Source: Secundilactobacillus pentosiphilus (GTDB lineage: Bacteria > Bacillota > Bacilli > Lactobacillales > Lactobacillaceae). Taken from it: a stretch of DNA of 64,000 bases. Under the pieces are notes generated by a model. It worked only from the letters and a program-made list of their open reading frames with translations. It ran no database searches and was not told the DNA's origin. The DNA lies in NCBI RefSeq assembly GCF_002217985.1, contig NZ_BCMI01000003.1, positions 74,504 to 138,503 of the forward strand, in the 5' to 3' direction. The position numbers and the translations under genes are program-made. Every line of letters begins with the position of its first letter. Positions within the stretch are counted from its first letter, which is position 1. Of the stretch, positions 1 through 7,701 are shown piece after piece.

Positions 1-401
1 CTCAACCAACACAACCGACAACGCCAAATCAGCCAAGTCAACCGACGCAACCAACGCAGCCGAGTCAACCGAGTCAGCCGACGCAACCAACACAGCCAAC
101 GCAGCCGAGTCAACCAACGCAACCGACCCAGCCATCCGAACCAGCTACAGCGGTACCGCCGAAGCAACCCAGCCAACCAAGTACACCGGGGAGAACACCG
201 AAGCAGGTAAGGGTATCTACGTCGACACCGGATGACAGTCGGGCGGTCTCTAAGCGGACGGTGTCAGCTGCTAAACAAAACAAGGTCGAAAAATTACCTC
301 AAACTGATGAAAGCAGAAACCAAGCATCTGGTGTGCTTGCAGCAGGTATCGCCAGTTTACTGGCAATAATCGGTCATGTTTGGAAGAAGCGGAAGTCATA
401 G
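1..401 (+). CDS. C-terminal part of an LPxTG-type surface protein (5' end outside window)
   Basis: The open frame (codons in phase with base 3) enters from the left edge and stops with TAG at 399-401. The visible part begins with a low-complexity stretch of about 40 residues made of QPT and QPS triplets, typical of a wall-spanning Pro-rich spacer. A sorting signal follows: LPQTDE, then a hydrophobic segment (ASGVLAAGIASLLAIIG), then KKRKS. LPQTxE is the sortase A motif variant common in Lactiplantibacillus and relatives, so the protein should be covalently attached to peptidoglycan. The functional domains lie outside the window, so no role can be given. Confidence 0.85.
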   Translation, partial: QPTQPTTPNQPSQPTQPTQPSQPSQPTQPTQPTQPSQPTQPTQPSEPATAVPPKQPSQPSTPGRTPKQVRVSTSTPDDSRAVSKRTVSAAKQNKVEKLPQTDESRNQASGVLAAGIASLLAIIGHVWKKRKS

Positions 402-712
402 TTGGCATACGTGAGTCCAGTAAATAAGCTTTAAGTGTTAACCAATAATAAGTTTAAAGAGACAGATCATTTAAAACAGATTTTAAAATGAGTTAAAAAG
501 CTCCCATATTATTTATTTGGGAGCTTTTTTGTCTCAAAATGAAGCCTTAACGGGCCTGAAATAGGTAGAAAAGCTGGTTGTTAAAAGCGTTTACAAGTGC
601 TTGAAAACAGGCTACTAAATGACCGCACTTAAGGATTGACATTATCAAGTAATCATGACATTATTAGATTGATATTAGAAGATGTTTACAGGCATAGCTA
701 GGGGGGATCTAC
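402..712 (+). promoter_or_regulatory. 311-bp spacer with cre-like site and candidate promoter of the 713 surface-protein gene
   Basis: Besides the terminator, the spacer holds a CcpA cre-like box at 582-595 (TAAAAGCGTTTACA, 13 of 14 to TGWAANCGNTNWCA). A possible promoter is TTGACA at 636-641, a 17-bp spacer and CATTAT at 659-664; the -10 box is weak. An AGGGGGG ribosome-binding site sits 7-8 bases before the ATG at 713. The cre-like box lies about 40 bp upstream of the -35 box, so its sign (activation or repression) is unclear. No coding sequence is seen. Confidence 0.45.
495..531 (+). terminator. Rho-independent terminator of the partial surface-protein gene
   Basis: A stem of AGCTCCCA against TGGGAGCT, with A-rich and T-rich outer extensions, is followed by six T residues. 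It lies about 95 bases after the stop codon at 401. Confidence 0.85.
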
Positions 713-3679
713 ATGTTACACGGTGCAGAAAAAGTAATGCGTTATAAAATGTATAAGGCTAAGAAACACTGGCTATTTGCAGGGGTGGGCTTTGTCATGA
801 TGTCAGGGGCACTGTTAGTTGGTGGCGGTACGGTGGTACACGCGGCAACGACTGCTGCGACTGCTGAAGCTCAGGCAGGGACGACAACAGGCAGTGCGGC
901 GAATGGTGATGCCGATACACCCGCGTCGAACACGCAGGGACAAGCCGATGCCCAACCGCAGTCACTGACAGATTATAATGCCTATAAAGATGGCGGCTAT
1001 GCCACAGCTACGCACGATTACGAGACAGCTAAAACCGGCGTGGACGCGGCTAAGCAGACGTATCAAGACAACAAGGATACTTATCAAAACAAGCTCAATG
1101 ATTATCAAACGGACGTTAATACTCAAGCACCAAATTATCAAACCACTGACCGTGCGACTCAGGATTCACTGAATGGCGAGTATCAGCAAGTTAAAACGGA
1201 TTACGATCATTTAAATACCTTAAAAGATAACACAAACAGTAAAATTGATGAGGCTAACGCTGCGGCTAAGCAGGCTCAGGATCAGTTGGATGCGCTGTAC
1301 AACGCTTTGCCGGACAACATTAAAAATGCTGGGGCGACGATTGAACAGTATAACCAAACGACCAAGGGCAAAGCTCAGCAACTGGTGACTGGGTCAACCG
1401 CGGATGCATACGCTGCCGCGGTGAAAGCCCAAGCAAGCGGCATAGTTAACACGGTCAACAGTGTGTCCAGTAAGGCAACGGCTTTCAAAGTGCTGATCCC
1501 TTCAGCAACTGATGCGACTGGCAAGGTCACTGCAGACTTGTACGGGGAGACGTATACCGATCGGAACGGCGACAATCAGATCACGTATGAAGATGACGTT
1601 TTACCGGTCGTTCTTGCTGATTTAAAGGCGGATACCGATAAGGTTGCTCAAAATGAGACCGACTTGACGGGGTCGTATGCGGAAGTCGTGGCGCTGTTTA
1701 GCTACATGAAACAGGTGGCCGATACGGCGCTGCCTTACCAGTCTGAAGACGGCAGTGTTGGCCGGATCAACTCGGCGCAGGCCAACGATACTTCCTATCA
1801 GCTAATGCATAATGGATCGCCGCTGGCTTCAGGCTTTGGCTCGACTTATGCGACCCAGCTGTTAAACAGTATTGAGAGTATGAGATCTCAAATGGAAACG
1901 ACGGTCGAAAATATTTATACCAGTACTGGCAATTCATTTGACGAAGCCGGGTTTACGGCCTCATTTGACCAAAACCTGAAAGATCAAGCCATCCTCATTT
2001 ACCAGGCCCAGACCAATGAGCTGTTAAAATTAGCCAATAACTTGCTGGCGGCCTTCCAAGCAGCTGATGCTTCTGGTGATGAGCTGTGGGCGACTTCGCC
2101 GTCAGCGGGCGTTAAAACCAATACGCTAACGGCCACATTGCAGACGGCTATTAATAAGGCCGAACAACAGGTTACCGATGGTATGGCAGCACTTAAAAAC
2201 TTACCGGCATCCGATCATTTCCTAACGATTGCCTATTCAACTGGTGATGCTGCCAGCGGCTTTACGCAAACGATCAATCAGATCTGGAAAGACCTTTACC
2301 ACACGATGGATACCTTTGGCATGTCCATGTCGCCACTCATGAAGTTTGATATGGCAAGTGCTGATAAGAATGCCACAAAGGATTCGGCGGGCAACACCGT
2401 CTACTCTCCGGAATTTATTAAAGATCACGCGGTGGTCTTCAACGCGGCCACGACTTTGGCGAATGACATTACAGCGTTGATGCAGCAGTCATCGGTAATC
2501 ACTAATGATTATGAGACGGTGCTTAACTCGCTGCTGACCATTAACGGCAACTATGACTTGGTTAAACCGCAAGTGACATATATGCAAACAATCGAGGATA
2601 CGGTCACGACACCACAAGCGGTGACGTTAGGACAAGTCAACGTTCTTGTGCATTTGAACTATGTTGACGACGATAATGGTGCTGCACCAGTCAAAAACGA
2701 CTTACAAACGCTTCGTGGCCAAGATGGCGATGAGCTGACCTGGACGGCACAAATTCCGGCAGGCTATGAACTGGCAAAAGATCAAGCGGTTTCCGGTACC
2801 GTTACAGCGGGCAATTCTAACAGTGAGCAAACTGTAACCATTCACCTGATTCACGAATGGGTTACCACCTCCGTTGACCAGACCTATACGACTAACTACG
2901 CACTGCTGACCAGCACCGGCCAGCAAGTTAAGCTGCCAGGTCAAAACACGCAAACCATTACCTGGACGGTGAAGACCGACCAAGTCAACGGCGACTGGAC
3001 GGCAACCCCTGATCAAAGCAGTACCCAAGCGCTTGCCACGCCAGCGATGATTCATAACACTGCAGGTACGCTGTCGTTTATACCGGATCTTTTAACGTTT
3101 AACGGTGGCCCAATCTCACTTCAACCAATAAGCGGTAAGGGGCAAGCTGAGCTAGACTCGAAACTGGCCGCTCAGGTTCAAACGGTGGCCTACCGGGAAG
3201 CCAAATTAGCGCCAGGCATTCAAGTCGGCACCCGGGAACAAGTGCCTGACACAGCGCCAAGCACCATGCCAGCGGTACCTAATCCTGGTCCTAGTGACGT
3301 TGTGACACCGGCTGGTGAAGAAGCTACCAATGTACCAGAAGGTGGGAATGACACTCAGCCAGCTGACGATACCAGTACAAGCACGGACGTTGGCGGCGAC
3401 ACCAGTACCACGGGAACTGATCGTCAAACGAGGGCAACTGGTCAGGCAGTTTCGGCCAGCCAAGCCGGTGGTCAGTCGCAAACTATCAGCGGCGGCACTG
3501 CAACCAAGAGTCAGGCAGCGGGTGTTCAAACTGGTACTAAGCCGCAAGCGGGAACGGCTGCTCAGAGTCAGTTACCGCAAACAAACGAGACGGATGAAAA
3601 GGCTTCAGCTGCGCTGGGTGTACTCGGATTAAGTTTATTAATGAGTGCACTGGGGTTGAAGAAGCGGAAACGTGATTAG
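713..3679 (+). CDS. Large LPQTNE-anchored surface protein with MucBP-like domain
   Basis: 988 residues. A KxYKxGKxW-like signal is visible (K12, Y14, K15, K18, W20), then a hydrophobic core and probable cleavage after A44. A Thr/Ala/Gln-rich linker precedes a long charged helical, probably coiled-coil, region (about residues 100-210) and a large mostly alpha-helical part. Around 640-716 there is a MucBP-like beta domain (VLVHLNYVDD ... VTIHLIHEW), followed by a Mub B2-like region to about 825 and a Ser/Thr/Gln-rich stalk. The sorting signal is LPQTNE (954-959), a hydrophobic stretch and KKRKRD. The start at 713 is supported by AGGGGGG upstream; ATG at 737 is an alternative. A wall-anchored adhesin is likely, but the ligand is unknown. 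The preceding gene also codes for a sorted protein. Confidence 0.85.
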   Translation: MLHGAEKVMRYKMYKAKKHWLFAGVGFVMMSGALLVGGGTVVHAATTAATAEAQAGTTTGSAANGDADTPASNTQGQADAQPQSLTDYNAYKDGGYATATHDYETAKTGVDAAKQTYQDNKDTYQNKLNDYQTDVNTQAPNYQTTDRATQDSLNGEYQQVKTDYDHLNTLKDNTNSKIDEANAAAKQAQDQLDALYNALPDNIKNAGATIEQYNQTTKGKAQQLVTGSTADAYAAAVKAQASGIVNTVNSVSSKATAFKVLIPSATDATGKVTADLYGETYTDRNGDNQITYEDDVLPVVLADLKADTDKVAQNETDLTGSYAEVVALFSYMKQVADTALPYQSEDGSVGRINSAQANDTSYQLMHNGSPLASGFGSTYATQLLNSIESMRSQMETTVENIYTSTGNSFDEAGFTASFDQNLKDQAILIYQAQTNELLKLANNLLAAFQAADASGDELWATSPSAGVKTNTLTATLQTAINKAEQQVTDGMAALKNLPASDHFLTIAYSTGDAASGFTQTINQIWKDLYHTMDTFGMSMSPLMKFDMASADKNATKDSAGNTVYSPEFIKDHAVVFNAATTLANDITALMQQSSVITNDYETVLNSLLTINGNYDLVKPQVTYMQTIEDTVTTPQAVTLGQVNVLVHLNYVDDDNGAAPVKNDLQTLRGQDGDELTWTAQIPAGYELAKDQAVSGTVTAGNSNSEQTVTIHLIHEWVTTSVDQTYTTNYALLTSTGQQVKLPGQNTQTITWTVKTDQVNGDWTATPDQSSTQALATPAMIHNTAGTLSFIPDLLTFNGGPISLQPISGKGQAELDSKLAAQVQTVAYREAKLAPGIQVGTREQVPDTAPSTMPAVPNPGPSDVVTPAGEEATNVPEGGNDTQPADDTSTSTDVGGDTSTTGTDRQTRATGQAVSASQAGGQSQTISGGTATKSQAAGVQTGTKPQAGTAAQSQLPQTNETDEKASAALGVLGLSLLMSALGLKKRKRD

Positions 3680-3743
3680 CATTTTGAAGTGAAATAAGAA
3701 GTGTACAATGTCAAAGAAGTTCTAGATTTATCATGGCTAACAA

Positions 3744-3796
3744 TAAAACGACTTATCGGCACCCATTTAGGAGGGTTGCGATAAGTCGTTTTTCTA
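3744..3796. terminator. Bidirectional terminator between the surface protein and nadC
   Basis: An 11-bp stem (ACGACTTATCG against CGATAAGTCGT) has AAAA on the left and TTTTT on the right, so it can serve both convergent genes. Confidence 0.85.
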
Positions 3797-3815
3797 TTGA
3801 ATATAAAATTAGTGT

Positions 3816-4649
3816 TTAAGCGTCCAATTCAAACGAAATGTCCTTCGCCTGCACGCTGTTCGTCAGGTAACCGAGTGAAATGAAATCGACCCCGGTTTGA
3901 CCGTAGTCGGCTAAGTTTTTCAGGTGGATCCCGCCAGACGCTTCCACGACGATTTGCTTGGGAATCTGCTGCCGCCAAGCTTTGACGGTGGCTGGCGACT
4001 GGTTATCGATCAAGATCATATCGACGTTGCTTTCAATCGCCGCTTTCAGTTCGGTTTCGTTTTCAACTTCGACTTCGATGATTTTGGTGGGTCCGGCCGT
4101 TTGCCGGATGGTGGCAACGGCCGCCTTAAGACTGCCCATCAGCTGCCAATGATTATCCTTGAGCATGGCGGCATCGTAGAGGCCTAAGCGGTGGTTGACA
4201 CCGCCACCGCACGTGACTGCGTATTTATCAAAGAGGCGTAACCCCGGTGCGGTTTTTCGGGTATCTAGAATACCAACGTGAGGATTATTGACCGCGCTGA
4301 CTGCTTGAGCGGTGGCCGACGCGATGCCGCACATCCGCTGCATCAAGTTTAAAGTGACCCGTTCGGCCGCCAGCAGATCACGGGCGTTGCCGCTGACACG
4401 GCCCAGGATGGTACCGGCCTCAGCGGTGGTGCCGTCGGTGACCAGCGGCGTGTAAGTCACCTGGTCGCCCAGCAATCGGTAGAACATGGCCGGCAGATCC
4501 ACACCGCTGACCACGGCTGACTGCTTGAGGATAAAGTGGCCGTCTACCCGGGCTTTGGGGATCACCACGGCGGTCAGGTCACCACTTTTGAGGTCTTCAT
4601 CCAGAAATTGCCGCAGCTGCGGCGCAACTAATTTAAAATCCAGCTTCAA
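3816..4649 (-). CDS. nadC: Quinolinate phosphoribosyltransferase (NadC)
   Basis: 277 residues, normal for the family. NadC converts quinolinate and PRPP to nicotinate mononucleotide, CO2 and PPi. Visible family signatures are ERVTLNLMQRMCGIAS, DTRKTAPGLR, CGGGVNHRLGL (PRPP/quinolinate-binding basic residues), IEVEVEN, VEASGGI and the C-terminal GVDFISLGYLT barrel end. The start is TTG at 4649-4647. It is preceded by AAGGAGG lying inside the last codons of the upstream gene, with one base between that gene's TAG and this TTG, so the two are translationally coupled. No nadA or nadB is present nearby, which suggests that quinolinate or a related pyridine is taken up rather than made. Confidence 0.92.
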   Translation of the reverse strand: MKLDFKLVAPQLRQFLDEDLKSGDLTAVVIPKARVDGHFILKQSAVVSGVDLPAMFYRLLGDQVTYTPLVTDGTTAEAGTILGRVSGNARDLLAAERVTLNLMQRMCGIASATAQAVSAVNNPHVGILDTRKTAPGLRLFDKYAVTCGGGVNHRLGLYDAAMLKDNHWQLMGSLKAAVATIRQTAGPTKIIEVEVENETELKAAIESNVDMILIDNQSPATVKAWRQQIPKQIVVEASGGIHLKNLADYGQTGVDFISLGYLTNSVQAKDISFELDA

Positions 4650-4650
4650 T

Positions 4651-5829
4651 CTAAGCCGCCTCCTTGGAGTTTGCCGCGTAATCGTGGACGCCGAAGACTA
4701 ACAGAGCGATTCCCACTAATAGGATCGCGATGAAGACGCTCCAAACGGCCGAGACGCCGAAGTTAAACTGCAGCATGAGACCCACCATGTAGGGGCCGAT
4801 AGTGGCGCCGACCCGGCCGATAGACTGGGCCATTCCCATCCCGGTACCGCGAATGGCTTTGGGGAACTGACTGGGCGTGAAGGCGATCAGTGTGCCCCAG
4901 GCACCGAGGTCAAAGAACGACAGCCAAGCGCCGCTGACCAGGATGGCGAGGTTACTGCTGGCCGCACTGAAGGCAATCGCGCTGGCGACCGTCCCAATCA
5001 AATACATGGTGAGCACGGTTTTGCGGTGCATTTTACCCATTAAGTAAGCGGCTAAATAATAGCCGGGAAGCTGTGCCAAACTGATCAGCAGGGTGTAACT
5101 GAAGCTGGTGACGATGGGGAACCCGCGCATCAGCAGGACACTCGGCAGCCAGAGAAACATGCCGTAGTAAGTCAGCATCACGATGAACCATAACGCACTC
5201 AACAGGGCTGTTTTGCCGCGGTATTCCGGCTGCCAAAGCACCCGGTAGGAAGTTTTCTTCATCGGTTTAGCAGGATCGTCTTCAGGTAAATGCCGCCGGA
5301 GCAGCAGCACGTAGATCACCGTGGCACCGGTGATCAGGACCGTCCAGCGCCAGCCGGTGAGCGGCATGACCCAGAAAGCGAGTAGTGATGCGACGATCCA
5401 GCCGATGGCCCAGAAGCTGTCAGCTAAGACCAGCATCCGCGACTGCTGCGTCCCCTTGTAGTGGTCCGCAATCAGGGTAGCGGCTACTGGCAGCTCACCG
5501 CCAAGGCCGACTCCGGTCAGAAAACGGATCACGATGAACATCTGAACGTTGGGGGAAATACTTAATAGCACGTCACCCAGCGAAAAGATGATCAGGGTAG
5601 TCATCAATACCCGCTTGCGGCCGAAACGATCCGCTAAGTAACCGCAGATCAGTGCGCCAAACACCATCCCGACTGAAGTCGCGGCACTGACAATGCCCAA
5701 AACACCAGGTGTCAGGTGCCATTCGGTCTTCAGGTAAGTCATGATAAACGACAGCATGGCAACATCCATGGCGTCGAACAACCAGGCTGTTCCCACGATA
5801 CCAAGAAGCTTGTACTGCTTAAATTGCAT
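4651..5829 (-). CDS. niaP: MFS transporter, NiaP-like (niacin/pyridine precursor)
   Basis: 392 residues with the usual 12 hydrophobic segments. The MFS signature between TM2 and TM3 is clear (GYLADRFGRKRV), as is the repeat in the second half. The acidic pair near the N terminus (FDAMDVAML) and RFLTGVGLGGELPVA are typical of the sialate/NiaP-like group. Known NiaP proteins import nicotinate or nicotinamide; here the one-base junction with nadC points to a pyridine carboxylate such as nicotinate or quinolinate. ATG at 5829 is preceded by GGGAGGATAATTTC. The substrate is inferred from family and context; another aromatic acid cannot be excluded. Confidence 0.7.
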   Translation of the reverse strand: MQFKQYKLLGIVGTAWLFDAMDVAMLSFIMTYLKTEWHLTPGVLGIVSAATSVGMVFGALICGYLADRFGRKRVLMTTLIIFSLGDVLLSISPNVQMFIVIRFLTGVGLGGELPVAATLIADHYKGTQQSRMLVLADSFWAIGWIVASLLAFWVMPLTGWRWTVLITGATVIYVLLLRRHLPEDDPAKPMKKTSYRVLWQPEYRGKTALLSALWFIVMLTYYGMFLWLPSVLLMRGFPIVTSFSYTLLISLAQLPGYYLAAYLMGKMHRKTVLTMYLIGTVASAIAFSAASSNLAILVSGAWLSFFDLGAWGTLIAFTPSQFPKAIRGTGMGMAQSIGRVGATIGPYMVGLMLQFNFGVSAVWSVFIAILLVGIALLVFGVHDYAANSKEAA

Positions 5830-5856
5830 GAAATTATCCTCCCTACAGAATGAAAA

Positions 5857-5884
5857 AGTATAAAATACCTAAAGCAGTTAACAA
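5857..5884 (-). promoter_or_regulatory. Candidate promoter of niaP-nadC
   Basis: Read on the minus strand, TTGTTA (5884-5879), a 16-bp spacer and TATACT (5862-5857) lie about 30 bases upstream of the niaP start. Confidence 0.45.
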
Positions 5885-5970
5885 TAAAAGTAAGTATCAC
5901 TTTTATATCAGGGCAACTATACTTGAAATACTGGAGAGAGTCAAGCAAGTGAGCGCAGAAAAATAGGCGT

Positions 5971-6001
5971 AAAAAAACTGGGGTGAGTAGCACCTCAGTT
6001 G
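5971..6001 (-). terminator. Terminator of the NrtR-like gene
   Basis: On the minus strand AACTGAGGTG and CACCCCAGTT form a stem with one mismatch, followed by a run of T. Confidence 0.7.
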
Positions 6002-6018
6002 GTCGTTATGCTATAAAA

Positions 6019-6771
6019 TTAAAGGTAACGCAGCCGAAAGACCTTTGCCGGACGGCCCGGATGCGTCTGAGCCGCCGTCCCCACGGCTTCGAAAATGTGG
6101 CGGTGGTTCTTTTTAAAGTTGGAATTATCAATGTCGTCTAGTTTCAGGTGTTTGAAAACGGCGAACACCTGCCGGGCTTGTTTCAGCGTGAAGCTTGATC
6201 CCAAAATCAACAGGACGTTGGGCTGGTAATCCAATTTATTGGCGATCCGGTCACAGGCGATTTTGAGGATCCAGTCGTGATCAAAAGCCAGGGTCGTCTG
6301 CGGATCCGGCGTGCGTTCCGGCAGGCCCACGTAGTAGTTGGTCTGGTTGTCGACCGGCGTCGTTTCAAACGTGAGCTTGCCGTTGGTAAAGGTGTTGCGC
6401 TCGTTTGCTGAAGCCATACTGAACCACTCGGCGTCAGTGGCGCCGTAGCCCGGTGTTAAGGCCGGCATTTCGGGTAAGAAGGTCATGTAGGCCAAAGAAA
6501 GGGTTCGCTGGCCCGGTGTGCGTTCGGGGTGGGTGAACGTGGCGAGCTGTTCGGTGTGAAAGCTGGCTAGTTTTAAGCCGATTTTTTCCCGCACCAATCG
6601 TAAAGCCGCTTCGTCGGCACTTTCGTCAGTCCGCATGACGGTTTCCGGCAGTCCCCAAAAATGCGCGAAAGGTTTCTCCGCACGTTGCACAAGCAGCAAG
6701 TTAACTTGGTGATTTTCACGGTCAAAACTCCAAATGATATTCGTGATGTTGATCTTAAACTGTTCTGCCAT
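6019..6771 (-). CDS. nrtR: NrtR-like Nudix-related transcriptional regulator
   Basis: 250 residues. Residues 1 to about 145 form a Nudix-fold domain with a degenerate Nudix box (GLPETVMRTDE ... RLVREKIGL) that lacks the second Glu of REUxEE, so pyrophosphatase activity is doubtful. Residues about 160-250 match the winged-helix DNA-binding part of NrtR: FTLKQARQVF, then a Leu/Asp-rich strand, SNFKKNHRHI and GRPAKVFRL. NrtR proteins repress NAD-metabolism genes and sense ADP-ribose or related nucleotides. The adjacent nadC and niaP fit this role. Start ATG at 6771 with AAGGGG 6-7 bases upstream. It is transcribed toward niaP but separated from it by a terminator. An ADP-ribose hydrolase-like protein is the alternative. 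Confidence 0.8.
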   Translation of the reverse strand: MAEQFKINITNIIWSFDRENHQVNLLLVQRAEKPFAHFWGLPETVMRTDESADEAALRLVREKIGLKLASFHTEQLATFTHPERTPGQRTLSLAYMTFLPEMPALTPGYGATDAEWFSMASANERNTFTNGKLTFETTPVDNQTNYYVGLPERTPDPQTTLAFDHDWILKIACDRIANKLDYQPNVLLILGSSFTLKQARQVFAVFKHLKLDDIDNSNFKKNHRHIFEAVGTAAQTHPGRPAKVFRLRYL

Positions 6772-6804
6772 TTTGATCCCCTTCCAAGTTGTTGCGATAC
6801 TTTT

Positions 6805-6835
6805 ATTCTACTGTAAAAACGTTGAAAATACAGTA
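6805..6835 (-). promoter_or_regulatory. 27-bp inverted repeat over the nrtR promoter (candidate operator)
   Basis: TACTGTA at 6809-6815 and TACAGTA at 6829-6835 are perfect 7-bp arms around a 13-bp centre containing AACGTT. On the minus strand the repeat overlaps a TAGAAT -10 box (6810-6805) that would serve nrtR, starting 34 bases further on. Such overlap fits autorepression. Binding by NrtR is an inference. Confidence 0.5.
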
Positions 6836-6937
6836 TTAAAGCCCGTGAAAGCAGAATTTTTGCAACTGGTGCGGTGCTGCCGGTGAGGCGGTCGCTTTTT
6901 ATTAATGATGAATGATGTGCAGATGATGATTAATTGT

Positions 6938-6966
6938 TTGTGAAAAGCAAGTAATCGCGGTAGAAT
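6938..6966 (+). promoter_or_regulatory. Promoter of the ECF S-component gene
   Basis: TTGTGA (6938-6943), an exact 17-bp spacer and TAGAAT (6961-6966). The leader to the start codon is only about 45 bases, too short for a vitamin riboswitch. Confidence 0.6.
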
Positions 6967-7020
6967 AAAAACCGTCTAAAGATAGGCAAACCTGACAAGT
7001 GATATGAGGAGGGGAACATT

Positions 7021-7611
7021 ATCAAAACAACACAGAGTCGTGCTTACCGAATTTCGATTTTAGCCTTATTTATTGCCATTGTTTTTGTTCAAAGTGTCGT
7101 GCCATTTTTAGGTTATATTCCGGTGGGACCGTTCAGTATTGTGATCATTCAGGTGACCGTCGTAATCGCTGCCGTGCTATTAGGCCCCAAAGACGGTGCC
7201 TGGGTCGGTTTTACCTGGGGGTTCATTAACTGGATCCGGGCGTTTGTCTGGCCTACCAGTCCAATGGCAATCTACGTTTTAGTTAATCCGCTGGTGTCCG
7301 TGTTACCGCGGTTATTAGTCGGCTTGATCAGCGGCTGGGCCCTGTTAAAAATGGTGCGCAACGTCCATGACGCCAAAGTTTGGCAGCTGTCATTGACCGG
7401 GATCATCGGCTCGTTGATCAACACGGTGCTGGTATTAGGCTTTATGGCAGGGATGTACTATTTGGGCTGGCTGCCGTTAGATAAGCTCAACGTCAAGGCC
7501 TTTATGCCGTGGCTGTTAGGCATCATGGCGACTAACGGGATTCCTGAAGCCATCATGTCAGGGGTGCTGGTTCCGCTCATCAGCAAACCGCTGCTGCGTT
7601 ACGTAAAGTAA
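7021..7611 (+). CDS. ECF transporter S component (PanT-like family), probable ATC start
   Basis: 196 residues if translated from ATC at 7021. This start gives the conserved first membrane helix of S components (IKTTQSRAYRISILALFIAI) and lies 8 bases after AGGAGG; the first standard start, GTG at 7099, would remove most of that helix. ATT at 7018 is another possible rare start. Six hydrophobic segments follow, with VPFLGYIPVGPFS and LLGPKDGAWVGFTWGFINW typical of the PF12822 group that includes pantothenate PanT. S components bind the vitamin and use a shared EcfAA'T module encoded elsewhere. Pantothenate is the best guess from sequence; the neighbouring NAD genes make niacin an alternative. 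Confidence 0.7.
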   Translation: MKTTQSRAYRISILALFIAIVFVQSVVPFLGYIPVGPFSIVIIQVTVVIAAVLLGPKDGAWVGFTWGFINWIRAFVWPTSPMAIYVLVNPLVSVLPRLLVGLISGWALLKMVRNVHDAKVWQLSLTGIIGSLINTVLVLGFMAGMYYLGWLPLDKLNVKAFMPWLLGIMATNGIPEAIMSGVLVPLISKPLLRYVK

Positions 7612-7701
7612 AAATTTAATTAGACCGTTCGCTAAATTCTAGCTCCGATAATGGATTTCTGCTATACTGAAGTTTCTAAGAAAGAAGCGGAGGAAAAAAT
7701 T

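Noticed and set aside
3-180. Short tandem repeats resembling a CRISPR or satellite array
   Set aside because: The repeats are in-frame QPT/QPS codons of a Pro-rich wall spacer, without spacers or a leader.
3206-3547. Minus-strand open frame of 113 codons inside the surface-protein gene
   Set aside because: It is a shadow of the Ser/Thr/Gln-rich coding sequence with no ribosome-binding site or recognisable protein pattern.
6844-7020. Vitamin riboswitch before the ECF S-component gene
   Set aside because: The promoter at 6938-6966 leaves a leader of about 45 bases and no conserved aptamer sequence is seen.
7099-7611. GTG at 7099 as start of the S component
   Set aside because: It removes most of the conserved first helix and has no ribosome-binding site, whereas the frame continues to an ideal AGGAGG upstream of 7021.
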